A stretch of 64,000 nucleotides of DNA from Gracilimonas mengyeensis (GCF_900182705.1 NZ_FXTP01000004.1:62001-126000); one strand, 5' to 3'; counted from the stretch's first letter, positions 53,100 to 62,366 are shown. Translations and numbers: made by a program. Notes: generated from the letters alone by a model not told the origin.

Positions 53100-54260
53100 T
53101 CACCCCAAGGCTTGCTCAATATCTTCCCAAATGTCTTCCACATCTTCCAATCCAATGGACAGGCGAATGAGCCCCTGCGTGATGCCCACTTTCTGACGTT
53201 CTTCTTCACTTAACTTTGAGTGCGTGGTAGAGGCCGGGTGCGTGGCGATGGTTCGCGAATCCCCAAGATTTGCGGTGAGTGAGAGCATTTCCAATGCATC
53301 CAGGAAATTACGCCCGGCATCCAGTCCTCCTTTAATTCCAAAAGTGACGATACCTCCGCCCATCGTCATCTGTTTTTGAGCCGTTTCGTAACCGGGATGA
53401 GTTTCCAGGAAAGGATATTTCACCCACTCAGCGGAAGGATGCTCTTGCAGGCGTTTTGCTATTTCCAATGCACTGCTGGAATGTCGTTCCATACGCAGTT
53501 CCAGCGTTTCCAGGCTTTTGGAGAGCATCCATGCGTTAAAAGGTGATAAACAAGGGCCGGAGTGACGCGCAAAAGCTTCAATTTCATCAATAAGCTCTTG
53601 CTTGCCTGCCATCGCACCGCCCAGTCCGCGGCCCTGACCGTCAATGTACTTTGTGGCTGAATGGATGACTAAGTCGGCCCCAAAATCAATAGGGTTTTGG
53701 ATGATTGGCGTAGTGAAGCAATTATCAACCACGTAAATCAAATCGTGTTTTTTAGCCAGTTCGCCCGCTTTTTCCAGATCTACAATATCCAGAGCGGGAT
53801 TGGAGGGGGTTTCCAGGTATAAAATTTTCGTATTTGGGGTGATGGCTTCTTCCCACTCGTCAAAATCATTTACAGAAACATAATTGGTATGGATGTTCCA
53901 TTTGGGGAAAATCTGGGTAAACAGCTTGTGGGTAGACCCAAACACCGAGCGTGATGACAGCACTTCATCCCCGGCATCCAAAAGGGCGGCAAAAGTGGTG
54001 AATACGGCGGCCATACCGGAGGCGGTGGCCCAGCCTGCTTCCGCGTTTTCAAGCAGACAGATTTTGTCAATAAATTCATCTACGGTAGGATTGGAATAGC
54101 GGCTGTATACGTTGCCGTCTTCCTCGCCTGCAAACATGGCCCGCATGTGCTCGGCATTTTCGAAGACATAGCTGGAGGTCATGTAGATGGGAGAGGCATG
54201 CTCCCCGAATTTACTGCGTTCGGTTTGAGTGCGAATGGCTTGTGTGGCTTTACGCTTCAT
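53100..54260 (-). CDS. metZ: O-succinylhomoserine sulfhydrylase (PLP enzyme)
   Basis: A Cys/Met-metabolism PLP transferase of 386 residues that makes homocysteine from O-succinylhomoserine (or the acetyl ester) and sulfide. PLP Lys204 lies in HSATKYIDGQGRGLGG; the IDGQGR sequence is characteristic of MetZ and less so of cystathionine synthases/lyases. Other family motifs: YSRYSNPTVDEF, SGMAAV, ETPSNP and the C-terminal PASTTHSKL. The acyl donor cannot be fixed by eye. The upstream region shows no SAM-I or SAM-II riboswitch consensus. mtnA, another methionine gene, follows upstream on the same strand. Confidence 0.9.
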   Translation of the reverse strand: MKRKATQAIRTQTERSKFGEHASPIYMTSSYVFENAEHMRAMFAGEEDGNVYSRYSNPTVDEFIDKICLLENAEAGWATASGMAAVFTTFAALLDAGDEVLSSRSVFGSTHKLFTQIFPKWNIHTNYVSVNDFDEWEEAITPNTKILYLETPSNPALDIVDLEKAGELAKKHDLIYVVDNCFTTPIIQNPIDFGADLVIHSATKYIDGQGRGLGGAMAGKQELIDEIEAFARHSGPCLSPFNAWMLSKSLETLELRMERHSSSALEIAKRLQEHPSAEWVKYPFLETHPGYETAQKQMTMGGGIVTFGIKGGLDAGRNFLDALEMLSLTANLGDSRTIATHPASTTHSKLSEEERQKVGITQGLIRLSIGLEDVEDIWEDIEQALG

Positions 54261-54806
54261 GAGTGTGGATGCATTGAGTGAGTGAACATTTTCATTTCAT
54301 GAGTGGCCAATAAAATAGGATAAGCCAACGGGCTATAAAAATGCTTTTGTGGGATAGTTACCAAATATCAGGGTATAACGGTTAGCAACCAATTACGTCT
54401 TTATGGACACGTTGGTTTTTCATGCCCATATCCTGTGTCTCTTTTGAGAGACCGGTTTATAAGCAGCGTCCTTGCTGCTGAAAAACCAGAGAGGGTAATG
54501 CCAGTGGCAATTTCGTATTTTACGGCATGGTCCGAGGCCTTGGCTTCCCTCTCCCTCGCTCCATGAGCAAGCTCATTCCGCATGCCCTCTCCAAAGAGGG
54601 ACAATTTCCTGGCCTGTATCCATCTTTCCGTTTCCAGTAAACTTGGTTTGGGTAGTCATTAAAGTGAGAAATGGGGGCTGGATGGTGTGTCCCTAATCAC
54701 TCTTTTCGCTTCTTTCAAGGAGGTATTAAAGCTGTTTGCTGCTATCTAGCTACAAAGTGGATTTGACAATCTGCCAATCCTATATTAAACGCACCTCAAA
54801 AAGATA
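54261..54806. repeat. Gene-free tract between metZ and mtnA with several hairpins
   Basis: The tract has GCAGCG-TCCTT-GCTGC (54462-54477), CTCTTTTGAGAG (54439-54450) and a CCCTCTCC..GGAGAGGG-type long pair around 54547-54598. An in-frame stretch is open but looks like repeat sequence, not a gene. It may include the metZ leader. Nothing resembles a known SAM riboswitch. Confidence 0.45.
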
Positions 54807-55850
54807 TCACTTAAAAAGTGCCGCAATGTTCTCCTTGAAATCCGGTTCAACAATGCCTTTTTCTGTGATGAAGCCGGTAATGTACTTGTTGGGTGTCACA
54901 TCAAAAGCCGGGTTGTAGGCATCGGTTTTTTTTGGGGTGATGGGAGATTTGGCTATATGTGTTACCTCTTCCGGTTCACGTTCTTCAATCTCAATTTCTT
55001 CCCCGGTTTCGGTTTCCAAATCGAAAGTGGAAAGTGGCAGGGCTACATAGAATGGGATGTCGTTTTCTTTAGCCAGCACGGCCAGGGAATAGGTGCCGAT
55101 TTTGTTGGCAGTGTCGCCATTGGCTGCTACGCGGTCGGCACCCACAATCACCATGTCGACCTTACCGGTGTTCATCAACGCCCCAGCTGAAGAGTCGGTG
55201 ATAAGATGAAAAGGGATTTCAGCTTTTTTGAGCTCCCAGCTGGTCAGGCGTGCACCCTGTAATAGCGGGCGGGTTTCATCTGCCCAAACATGAATGTCTT
55301 TCTCTTGCTGATGAGCATGCAAAATCACCGAAAAGGCCGTGCCGTAAGCGCCTGTAGCAAGTGCCCCGGTATTGCAATGGGTAAGGATGTTAGCTTCTTT
55401 TTCTACCAGTTCAGCCCCGTTTTCCCCAATTTGTTTGCATACGCGCTTATCTTCATCGTGGATGGTTTTAGCGGTTTGCAGCATGATCTTTTTTACTTCA
55501 TCCAGCGGCTTGTCTTTATTGGCGTATACGGTTTGATTGATACGCTCTAAAGCCCAGCTCAGGTTTACGGCCGTGGGGCGAGATGTCTTCAGATATTCAA
55601 TCCAGCGGTTCAACTCTACATTAAAACTGGTGAAATTTTTGGATTCCAGTTCCCGAACGCCCAAATACAATCCATAAGCTCCGGCAATGCCAATGGCTGG
55701 CGCGCCGCGTACTTTCAGTTTTTTGATGGCATCCCAAACCTGACCGATCGTATGTATATCCGAATAAATTTCCCGGAGGGGAAGTTGGGTTTGATCAAGT
55801 ATTACGAGGTGATCTTCTTGCCAGGAAATAGATTCGTACGACTGTTCCAT
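54807..55850 (-). CDS. mtnA: S-methyl-5-thioribose-1-phosphate isomerase
   Basis: Isomerises 5-methylthioribose-1-phosphate to the ribulose form in methionine salvage. Signatures include KVRGAPAIGIAGAYGLYLG, RPTAVNLSWAL, NILTHCNTGALATGAYGTA with the catalytic Cys, ETRPLLQGARLTSWEL and VGADRVAANGDTANKIGTY with the catalytic Asp, as in eIF2B-like MtnA. The 347 residues are standard. Other mtn genes are not in this window. Separated from ggt by a heptamer array. Confidence 0.95.
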   Translation of the reverse strand: MEQSYESISWQEDHLVILDQTQLPLREIYSDIHTIGQVWDAIKKLKVRGAPAIGIAGAYGLYLGVRELESKNFTSFNVELNRWIEYLKTSRPTAVNLSWALERINQTVYANKDKPLDEVKKIMLQTAKTIHDEDKRVCKQIGENGAELVEKEANILTHCNTGALATGAYGTAFSVILHAHQQEKDIHVWADETRPLLQGARLTSWELKKAEIPFHLITDSSAGALMNTGKVDMVIVGADRVAANGDTANKIGTYSLAVLAKENDIPFYVALPLSTFDLETETGEEIEIEEREPEEVTHIAKSPITPKKTDAYNPAFDVTPNKYITGFITEKGIVEPDFKENIAALFK

Positions 55851-56000
55851 ATTCTAAAAATGTATTGTCTTATAATTTAAGCCAAATTAAATATTTAATT
55901 GAAGATGTAGGATGATAACGATAAATCAAAATTTGTTTCACGGCATTGACGTGGTTAAACAAGCAAAGATTTGGAAGTAATTTTGAAATCTACAATTTAC

Positions 56001-56042
56001 TCAGAACTCAGAACTCAGAACTCAGAACTCAGAACTCAGAAC
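56001..56042. repeat. Heptamer array, six exact TCAGAAC units, abutting the ggt stop codon
   Basis: Six perfect units of the same heptamer as at 43355 (a rotation of CTCAGAA). The array ends four bases before the TAG of the ggt gene (minus strand). Confidence 0.92.
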
Positions 56043-56046
56043 TCAA

Positions 56047-57732
56047 CTAATATCCTTCTGCACTTCCGTCTGCACGCGGATCGGGGGCTCCGGTCCACAG
56101 GCCGTCATCATTTCGGTAAATATTATGGGCACGGCCAATTCCGGGCATGGGGAATAGCCGGTGTCCTTTGGCTTCAAGCAAAGCCCGGGTGTCAGGACTT
56201 AGTCCAAAATCACCAAAAAACAAAACCTCGGGCAGCCATTGGTGATGGAAACGTGCAGCAGCCGTAGCTTGCATCGGCCGCATATCAAATACCGCACGGT
56301 TCAAGAAACTTTGGAGGGTAGCGGTGATAATGCGGGGACCTCCTGCTGCGCCCAGTATCATATCAACCTTGTCATCTTTAGTAACTATTGCCGGAGTCAT
56401 ACTGCTTAACATGCGCTTACCAGGTTCAATGGCATTAGCTTCAGCCCCAATCAACCCATACTGATTAGGCTCTCCGGGTTGGGCAGAGAAGTCGTCCATT
56501 TCATTATTCAGCAGAAAACCGGCGCCACTAACCGATACGTGGCTGCCAAAAGAACCATTTAGTGTGGTTGTTACAGAAACGGCATTACCATCAGCATCTA
56601 CTACCGAATAATGGGTGGTCTGGGAAGATTCACTGTAACCGGGAATATCTCCATGCGAAAGAGAAGAGGATGGGGTTACGGTATCCGCGCTGAAACTCTC
56701 CATACGTTGGTTATTATAGGATTCACTGACTAATTGTTCCATGGGGATGTCCACAAAATCGGGATCGCCAAGGTAATAGGCACGATCCGCAAAGGCACGG
56801 CGCATGGCTTCGGCTACCACATGTACATATTCAGCAGAATTGTGCCCCATTTCTTTAAGCGGATAGTCTTCTATCATTTCCAGTATTTGAGCAATGGCCA
56901 CGCTACCACTGCTGGGTGGCGGCATGATGTGCAGTTCATAGCCCATGAATTCAGTGGTAACTGCGTCCCGCCAAACGCTTTCGTATTCTCGCAGATCTTT
57001 ATACTCAATAATACCGCGGTAGCGTTTCATCTCACGAACGATGGCATCGGCAACGGGACCGGAATAGAAACCTTCTCGCCCGAAGCGGGCAATGCGTTCC
57101 AGGGTGGTGGCCAGGTCTGTTTGTACAAAAAGGTCGCCTTCTTTAAATAAGGTGGTATCCCCGGTAGTAAAATATTTGGCAGAAGCCTGGTACTTTTTAA
57201 AAGTGTCGCGATGATTGTTCAGATCGTTGGCTTGGGTATAGCTCAAGCGATAGCCTTCACGTGCCAGACGTATGGCCGGCTCCATGACCACATCGAGGGG
57301 CATACGGCCGTAGCGTTCCAGGGCTTTCACCATGCCATCCACGGTGCCCGGCACACCCACAGCCAGGATGCCTTCCCAACTGAGATCCGAATCGACTTCA
57401 CCATTGCGCACATACATATCGCGGTAAGATTGCAGGGGGGCTTTTTCGCGGAAATCAAGGGTGGTAGTTTCGCCGTCGGCCAGGCGAATTACCATAAAAC
57501 CACCGCCGCCAATATTACCGGCGCGGGGCAGGGTTACGGCCAGAGCAAATTGAACGGCTACGGCCGCGTCCACAGCATTTCCGCCTTGTTTCAGAATATC
57601 ACGCCCGATTTCGGAAGCATGTTTCTCTGCAGAAACAACCAGGCCATTTTCATAGGATTTTGAGGTAAGTACCTGGGCGGAAAGAGTATGGGAGGTAAAA
57701 ACAAAGGTGAGCAGTAAAAGGAGTACGCGCAT
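56047..57732 (-). CDS. ggt: Gamma-glutamyltranspeptidase
   Basis: A periplasmic N-terminal-nucleophile hydrolase cleaving gamma-glutamyl bonds of glutathione and relatives. A signal peptide (MRVLLLLLTFVF, cut near LSAQ) precedes the large-subunit motifs GGNAVDAAVAV and NIGGGGFM. The autocleavage site is intact: the small subunit should begin at Thr372 in QTTHYSVVD. Small-subunit motifs GSHVSVSGAGFLLNNEMDDFS and GAAGGPRI are present. The 561 residues match the family. In an organism likely to use bacillithiol, its physiological substrate may be other gamma-glutamyl peptides. Monocistronic. Confidence 0.94.
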   Translation of the reverse strand: MRVLLLLLTFVFTSHTLSAQVLTSKSYENGLVVSAEKHASEIGRDILKQGGNAVDAAVAVQFALAVTLPRAGNIGGGGFMVIRLADGETTTLDFREKAPLQSYRDMYVRNGEVDSDLSWEGILAVGVPGTVDGMVKALERYGRMPLDVVMEPAIRLAREGYRLSYTQANDLNNHRDTFKKYQASAKYFTTGDTTLFKEGDLFVQTDLATTLERIARFGREGFYSGPVADAIVREMKRYRGIIEYKDLREYESVWRDAVTTEFMGYELHIMPPPSSGSVAIAQILEMIEDYPLKEMGHNSAEYVHVVAEAMRRAFADRAYYLGDPDFVDIPMEQLVSESYNNQRMESFSADTVTPSSSLSHGDIPGYSESSQTTHYSVVDADGNAVSVTTTLNGSFGSHVSVSGAGFLLNNEMDDFSAQPGEPNQYGLIGAEANAIEPGKRMLSSMTPAIVTKDDKVDMILGAAGGPRIITATLQSFLNRAVFDMRPMQATAAARFHHQWLPEVLFFGDFGLSPDTRALLEAKGHRLFPMPGIGRAHNIYRNDDGLWTGAPDPRADGSAEGY

Positions 57733-57823
57733 GAAACTGTAGATAATTGCTGTTTAATTTGACGTTAAAATAAACTTTTGAAGGTTTAATGCGGAACGGA
57801 AGATGTAAAGAAAAATTTCAGGC

Positions 57824-58735
57824 TCAGGCCCGGGGATGGAATTCTTTGTGTACCTGGTGTAAAAAAGAGCGATCTACATGGGTATAGATTTCGGTAGTGA
57901 GAATGGAAGAGTGCCCGAGCATTTCCTGTACGGCCCGGAGGTCAGCCCCGCCTTCAAGTAAATGGGTGGCAAAAGAGTGGCGAAATATATGTGGATATAC
58001 ATTCTTTTTGATTTCTGCTTTACCGGCTGCTTTTTGCACGATGTTCCAGATGCTCATGCGAGATAACGCACTTCCGCGTACGCTCAGGAATACTTTATTT
58101 TTTGCTTTATGTGCTTTCTCGGGGTTGAAGAACTGTGGGCGCACGTGCTCCGTGTAATGGGATATGGCATCCTGGGCCACTTCTCCTACCGGAACCAGAC
58201 GTTCCTTGTTTCCTTTACCGATCACCCGAATGAAACCTATTTCAAAAATCAGACGGTCTTGTTCCAGTCCGGTAAGTTCACTTACCCGCATACCCGTACC
58301 ATAAAGAGTTTCCAGAATGGCTTTATCGCGGATGCCGGTGTTGGTGGTTAAATCCGGGGTTGAGAGGATGGCTTCAACCTCATCACGGTCTAACACTTCA
58401 GGAAGCTTAGAGGCTTTCTTAGGCAATTCAACAAGTTCAGCCGGATTAGCTTTAGTAATGCCTTCCACTACGGCAAATTCATGAAAGCCGCGAATGCTGG
58501 AAATATTCCTGGCCAGGGAACTGGTAGAAAGCAGTTGCTCATCCACCAGGTAATTTAGAAAATCTTCTATGTGCTGAAGAGTAACCCCTCCCAGGTCAGT
58601 AATCTTCTTCTGAGAAATGAGGAACTGGAAGTAACGCTCTAAATCATTTTTGTAAGATATAACAGAGTTTTCCGTTAATCCCTTCTCCAGTTTTACGAAC
58701 TGCAGGTATAGATCGAGCTCTTGCTTAAAAGCCAC
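57824..58735 (-). CDS. xerD: Site-specific tyrosine recombinase XerD
   Basis: Resolves chromosome dimers at dif with XerC. The N-terminal SAM-like DNA-binding domain (1-90) carries LYLQFVKLEKGLTENSVISY. The catalytic domain has all residues: Arg150 (GTGMRVSEL), Lys174 (GKGNKERLVP), His249 and Arg252 (HIFRHSFATHLL), His275 (MLGHSSI) and nucleophile Tyr284. Length 303 is typical, and there is no phage or integron gene nearby, so it is the housekeeping XerD. It starts two bases after the stop of the PgpH-like gene and probably shares its transcript. Confidence 0.94.
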   Translation of the reverse strand: MAFKQELDLYLQFVKLEKGLTENSVISYKNDLERYFQFLISQKKITDLGGVTLQHIEDFLNYLVDEQLLSTSSLARNISSIRGFHEFAVVEGITKANPAELVELPKKASKLPEVLDRDEVEAILSTPDLTTNTGIRDKAILETLYGTGMRVSELTGLEQDRLIFEIGFIRVIGKGNKERLVPVGEVAQDAISHYTEHVRPQFFNPEKAHKAKNKVFLSVRGSALSRMSIWNIVQKAAGKAEIKKNVYPHIFRHSFATHLLEGGADLRAVQEMLGHSSILTTEIYTHVDRSFLHQVHKEFHPRA

Positions 58736-58737
58736 GG

Positions 58738-61161
58738 TTACTCGCGGTTTTGATCTTCTTGTTCCTGATATTGATCACTCTCACTTGTATCCTGTCCGTC
58801 TTCCTGAGGAGGGCTGTTGTTTTCCTGAGACTGATCTTGCTCCATCTCTTTCTCTCTTTCTTTGTCTTCAGGATATTCAACCCGGCTATGATAAACACCA
58901 ACCAGGATATTTAAGAAGGTTTCCTTAATCACCTGCAGATGGCGGAAAGTGAGTGGAGAATGGCTGAGTTGCCCTTCGGACACCCGATCATCTACCATAC
59001 GGTTTACAAGATTCTCGAGCTTGCTGTAAGTCGGATTTTTCATAGCACGGGAGGCCGCCTCAATTCCGTCGGCGAGTAACAGAATGCCGGTTTCTTTGGT
59101 TGAAGGCAGGGGGCCATCATAGCGGAATTGATCTTCTTCCAGCCGGCTTTTCATTTCTTCATCTTCTTTGGCTTTTTCAAAGAAATATCGAATCACAGAG
59201 GTGCCGTGATGCGTTTTGATGAAGTCGATGATCACCTGTGGCAAATCATATTCCTGGGCCATTTTTACGCCTTCACTCACATGCGCCTTAATCACCATGG
59301 CACTCATTTGTGGCTTCAGCTTATCGTGTTCGTTGCTGCCTTTGCTTTGGTTTTCAACGAAATATTCTGGTTTTACCATTTTTCCAATATCATGGTAGAG
59401 TGCACCTACGCGACAGAGCAAAGAGTTGGCTCCAATAGCAGCAGCAGCCGTTTCTGATAGGTTGGCAACCTGCAAGCTATGGTGAAAAGTACCGGGAGCT
59501 TTGTTCATGAGTTCTTTAAGCAACGGCTGGTTGGTATCGCCCAGTTCGATTAAGGTAAAGTCGGTGGTGATGCCAAAAGCCTTCTCAAAAAGAAGAATCA
59601 GCGGGTAGGTGAACAAGATAAATACACTGCTGATAGCGATGTACATCAGGTCAGAGGCGAAAGCTTCCCATCCACTCATGGTGGCCAGCGTAAACGAGCC
59701 GACTACAAGGATGTAAGTGATGAAAACGATACCCGGAGTGGTAAAGAAAAATTGGGAGCGGTCTTTGATATCCCTCACAGAAAAAACACCGAGGCTACAA
59801 GCCGCAAAAGTGGCCACTACGAATTCAAAGCTGCTGCCATTAACAAGCCCCAAGAGGGCCGCCAGCGTTATGGAGGAGACGAGCCCTACACGGGAATCAA
59901 AGATGATAGTGAGTACAATAGGGGCAATGGCCACCGGAATTATATAAGGGTCTGCAATATCAAAATAGTTGATCAGGCCGGCGCCAAGTGATACCAATCC
60001 CATAATCAGGAAGACCAGCAAAAACATGGAATTGTTTGAGGTAATAGATCTACGGTACAGGTAAATGTACATGAAGAAGACAAAGGTGACGGCAATGATG
60101 ATGACAATCTGGCCACCAAAACGTACCCATCGTTCAATATCGCTCGCGTTTTCTGCACGGGCCTCAGCCAGGCTGGCTAATACATTTGCTTTCTCCTCGG
60201 TAACAATATCACCCCGCCTAATGATAACCTGGCCTTGGGCAATGGCTCCTTTGGTTTCAGAGATAGAGGAAAGGGCATCCTGCAGGCGGTTTTGGGTGTC
60301 CTCCTCACTGAACAGATAATTTGGGCTAATCACTTTGTTGTAAAGCTCCATGGCAAGGCGCGCCTGCTCTTCATTCAACAGCCGGTTAAGGCGGAATTGT
60401 ACAAATTCATTGGCTTCCCGGAGGTCCCTCACACGGCTGAGATTGACTGAGCGTTCGGTACTTTGCCGTGGATTTCGAACCGTAATTTTATCGTACTCAA
60501 GATTGTTCTTATTTCGGTCGATGATGCCTTGTTGCATCAGTTGGTCTATCAGCATTTCAAGCTGTTGTTTTACGCTTACGCCCACAAACTGGCCGGGCGC
60601 AAGGTTCTCACGCTGCACGCGGTCATAGCTTTCCAAAAGCAGTGTCCAGGACGATTCGGTTAAGTCGATACTGGATGAACTGATGTTCATTGCAAACTGC
60701 GTACTGTCCTCGGAAACGCTATCTGTACTTGTCCGTTTTGAAGATTGCCAGGTATGATAAGAGTCTAACACAGGACGGATTTCCCGGTAAATAGAATCCA
60801 GCCGGGTTTGGACGGTGATGGGAACGTTCGGATCAACCCGAAAAATAGGAGGAGTTTTCCCCCGAATTTCTTGTCGTTCCTGCTCAAGCTCATCTGCGGT
60901 TTTATTGATGGCAAAAGTAAAAGGAGCCGTCAGGTCGGCATCTCGCCAGGGCTGACCAGTGCTGTAACTAAAGCCGGATTTAACGGGATTTCGTGGTAAA
61001 GAAAAAGAACTGATAATAATGAAGATAAGCAGTATTAGTAACCGAATATACGGGTTACGCTTCAAGGCATAACGCTCTTGCTCCTTTTTCTTTTTATCAC
61101 CAATCAGCGGGGCCAGTTCTTTTTTCTTTTGCCCCAATCCAAGTTTTTCGAGTAAGCTCAT
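58738..61161 (-). CDS. 7TMR-HDED/HD membrane phosphodiesterase (PgpH-like c-di-AMP hydrolase)
   Basis: An 807-residue membrane protein. A short cytoplasmic N-terminus and first helix (LLILLIFIIISSFS) are followed by a large extracytoplasmic 7TMR-HDED domain (about 55-340; FRVDPNVPITVQTRLD, QGQVIIRRGDIVTEE), about seven membrane helices (345-540) and a cytoplasmic HD domain with HHS, ALYHDIGKM and IIDFIKTHHGTSVIRYF. The metal-binding HD pair is intact. PgpH proteins degrade c-di-AMP to 5'-pApA. The last 50 residues are acidic and Gln-rich. It heads the pgpH-xerD pair. The function is inferred from domain order. Confidence 0.9.
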   Translation of the reverse strand: MSLLEKLGLGQKKKELAPLIGDKKKKEQERYALKRNPYIRLLILLIFIIISSFSLPRNPVKSGFSYSTGQPWRDADLTAPFTFAINKTADELEQERQEIRGKTPPIFRVDPNVPITVQTRLDSIYREIRPVLDSYHTWQSSKRTSTDSVSEDSTQFAMNISSSSIDLTESSWTLLLESYDRVQRENLAPGQFVGVSVKQQLEMLIDQLMQQGIIDRNKNNLEYDKITVRNPRQSTERSVNLSRVRDLREANEFVQFRLNRLLNEEQARLAMELYNKVISPNYLFSEEDTQNRLQDALSSISETKGAIAQGQVIIRRGDIVTEEKANVLASLAEARAENASDIERWVRFGGQIVIIIAVTFVFFMYIYLYRRSITSNNSMFLLVFLIMGLVSLGAGLINYFDIADPYIIPVAIAPIVLTIIFDSRVGLVSSITLAALLGLVNGSSFEFVVATFAACSLGVFSVRDIKDRSQFFFTTPGIVFITYILVVGSFTLATMSGWEAFASDLMYIAISSVFILFTYPLILLFEKAFGITTDFTLIELGDTNQPLLKELMNKAPGTFHHSLQVANLSETAAAAIGANSLLCRVGALYHDIGKMVKPEYFVENQSKGSNEHDKLKPQMSAMVIKAHVSEGVKMAQEYDLPQVIIDFIKTHHGTSVIRYFFEKAKEDEEMKSRLEEDQFRYDGPLPSTKETGILLLADGIEAASRAMKNPTYSKLENLVNRMVDDRVSEGQLSHSPLTFRHLQVIKETFLNILVGVYHSRVEYPEDKEREKEMEQDQSQENNSPPQEDGQDTSESDQYQEQEDQNRE

Positions 61162-61246
61162 TAAGTAATTAAGTATGAGAATTCACTATGAGGATAATTA
61201 ATCCGGAACTAATTTACAGTTATGAAGGCAGAATAGATAATGTGCA

Positions 61247-61309
61247 ATTCAAGATTCAAAATTTAAAATGATAGATCAATTTTGAATGATAAATGCTAAA
61301 TGTTGAATT
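61247..61309. repeat. AT-rich heptamer array between pgpH-like gene and rsmA
   Basis: Units ATTCAAG ATTCAAA ATTTAAA ATGATAG (61247-61274) and TTGAATG ATAAATG CTAAATG TTGAATT (61282-61309): degenerate 7-base period, similar to the array at 33892. Confidence 0.6.
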
Positions 61310-61350
61310 AAGGTTGCCTTTGGCAAAATGGGTGCCAATCTTCTACATCT

Positions 61351-61413
61351 GCTAACTGCTAACTGCTAACTGCTAACTGCTAACTGCTAACTGCTAACTG
61401 CTAACTGCTAACT
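61351..61413. repeat. Heptamer array, nine exact GCTAACT units, abutting the rsmA start codon
   Basis: Nine perfect 7-base units end six bases before the ATG of rsmA, so the array fills the leader and ribosome-binding region. Copy-number change would alter promoter-to-start spacing. Confidence 0.95.
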
Positions 61414-61419
61414 GTATAT

Positions 61420-62196
61420 ATGTCCTTCAAAACTAAAAAAAGTCTGGGCCAACACTTCCTTAACGACAAACTGGTCATCTACCAAATTATGGATGCCATC
61501 GGAGCTGAGGAAGCAGACCGTGTTATAGAAATAGGTCCGGGTACCGGAGCTTTAACGAAGTGGCTGGCAGAAAAGTTTAGTGATGTGCATGCTATTGAAT
61601 TAGACGAACGAGCCATAAAGGTACTGGAGCAGGAAGTAGAGAATGTGGTCATCCACAAAAATGATGTCCTGAAGGTAAAATGGCCTGAAATGATAGCTCC
61701 GGATAAAAAGAATATCGTTGTGGGGAACCTGCCTTATTATATCACCTCACAAATTCTTTTTGATCTGCTTGAAAACCGTGAGTTGTTTTCAGAAGCGATC
61801 CTGATGATGCAGAAGGAAGTGGCCGAGCGTTTGGTAGCCGAACCCGCTACTAAAGAATATGGAATCTTAAGTGTGCAAACCCAGCTTTTCTGTTCTCCTG
61901 AAATTTTGTTTGATGTAGCTCCAAGATCATTTACTCCTCCTCCCAAAGTAACCAGTGCCGTCGTAAAACTGCACTTTGACAAGCCCGACTATCCTTTTGC
62001 TGACAAGAAACTAAAATCCATTGTACGCACGGCCTTCAATCAGCGCAGAAAAAAACTAAGCAATTCCCTGAAGCCGGTTTTGGGAGACGATGACTTACCC
62101 GAGGGTTTTAACTTTGATGACAGAGCGGAGCATTGGGCGCCTGACATTTATGCAAAGTTGGCAGAGCAGTTGAACCAGTCTGACAGCCTTTCCTGA
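61420..62196 (+). CDS. rsmA: 16S rRNA adenine(1518/1519)-N6 dimethyltransferase (KsgA)
   Basis: Dimethylates two adjacent adenines at the 3' end of 16S rRNA during small-subunit maturation. The 258 residues carry KSLGQHFLND at the start, SAM motif EIGPGTGALT, acidic AIELDERAIKVLE, catalytic VVGNLPYYITSQI and the C-terminal VTSAVVKLHF and FNQRRKKLSNSL. No Shine-Dalgarno is visible because the heptamer array occupies that space. Not in an operon with pdxA or apaH, as it is in enterobacteria. Confidence 0.96.
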   Translation: MSFKTKKSLGQHFLNDKLVIYQIMDAIGAEEADRVIEIGPGTGALTKWLAEKFSDVHAIELDERAIKVLEQEVENVVIHKNDVLKVKWPEMIAPDKKNIVVGNLPYYITSQILFDLLENRELFSEAILMMQKEVAERLVAEPATKEYGILSVQTQLFCSPEILFDVAPRSFTPPPKVTSAVVKLHFDKPDYPFADKKLKSIVRTAFNQRRKKLSNSLKPVLGDDDLPEGFNFDDRAEHWAPDIYAKLAEQLNQSDSLS

Positions 62197-62366
62197 AAAC
62201 GATAGACTCTATTGCGTAAATAGTATTTATTTGGCTGATTTAAGCCCTTCCAAAAATTGGTTAACAGGTTTGGTACGGATGTTGCACTACGCATGGCGGA
62301 ACAATGAAAGGGCAAAAGCCCGACAAAATTTAACTATTAACTTAAAAACGAACAGGAGTCATACAC

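Noticed and set aside
54261-54400. SAM riboswitch upstream of metZ
   Set aside because: I looked for the SAM-I core and the SAM-II GCTAAA motif near the start and found neither. A covariance search would be decisive.
54401-54604. 67-codon minus-strand open frame between metZ and mtnA
   Set aside because: It runs through several hairpins in a repeat tract; codon use and composition do not resemble the neighbouring genes.
57824-58735. Tyrosine recombinase as a phage or integron integrase
   Set aside because: Length, complete Xer motifs, co-transcription with a core phosphodiesterase gene and the lack of phage genes or attI-type sites indicate housekeeping XerD.
61351-61413. Tandem array considered as a CRISPR
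   Set aside because: Units are 7 bases with no spacers and no cas gene nearby; the same applies to the other short arrays.
62197-62366. CIRCE/HrcA operator before groES
   Set aside because: No TTAGCACTC-N9-GAGTGCTAA or near match is present in the 170-base leader.
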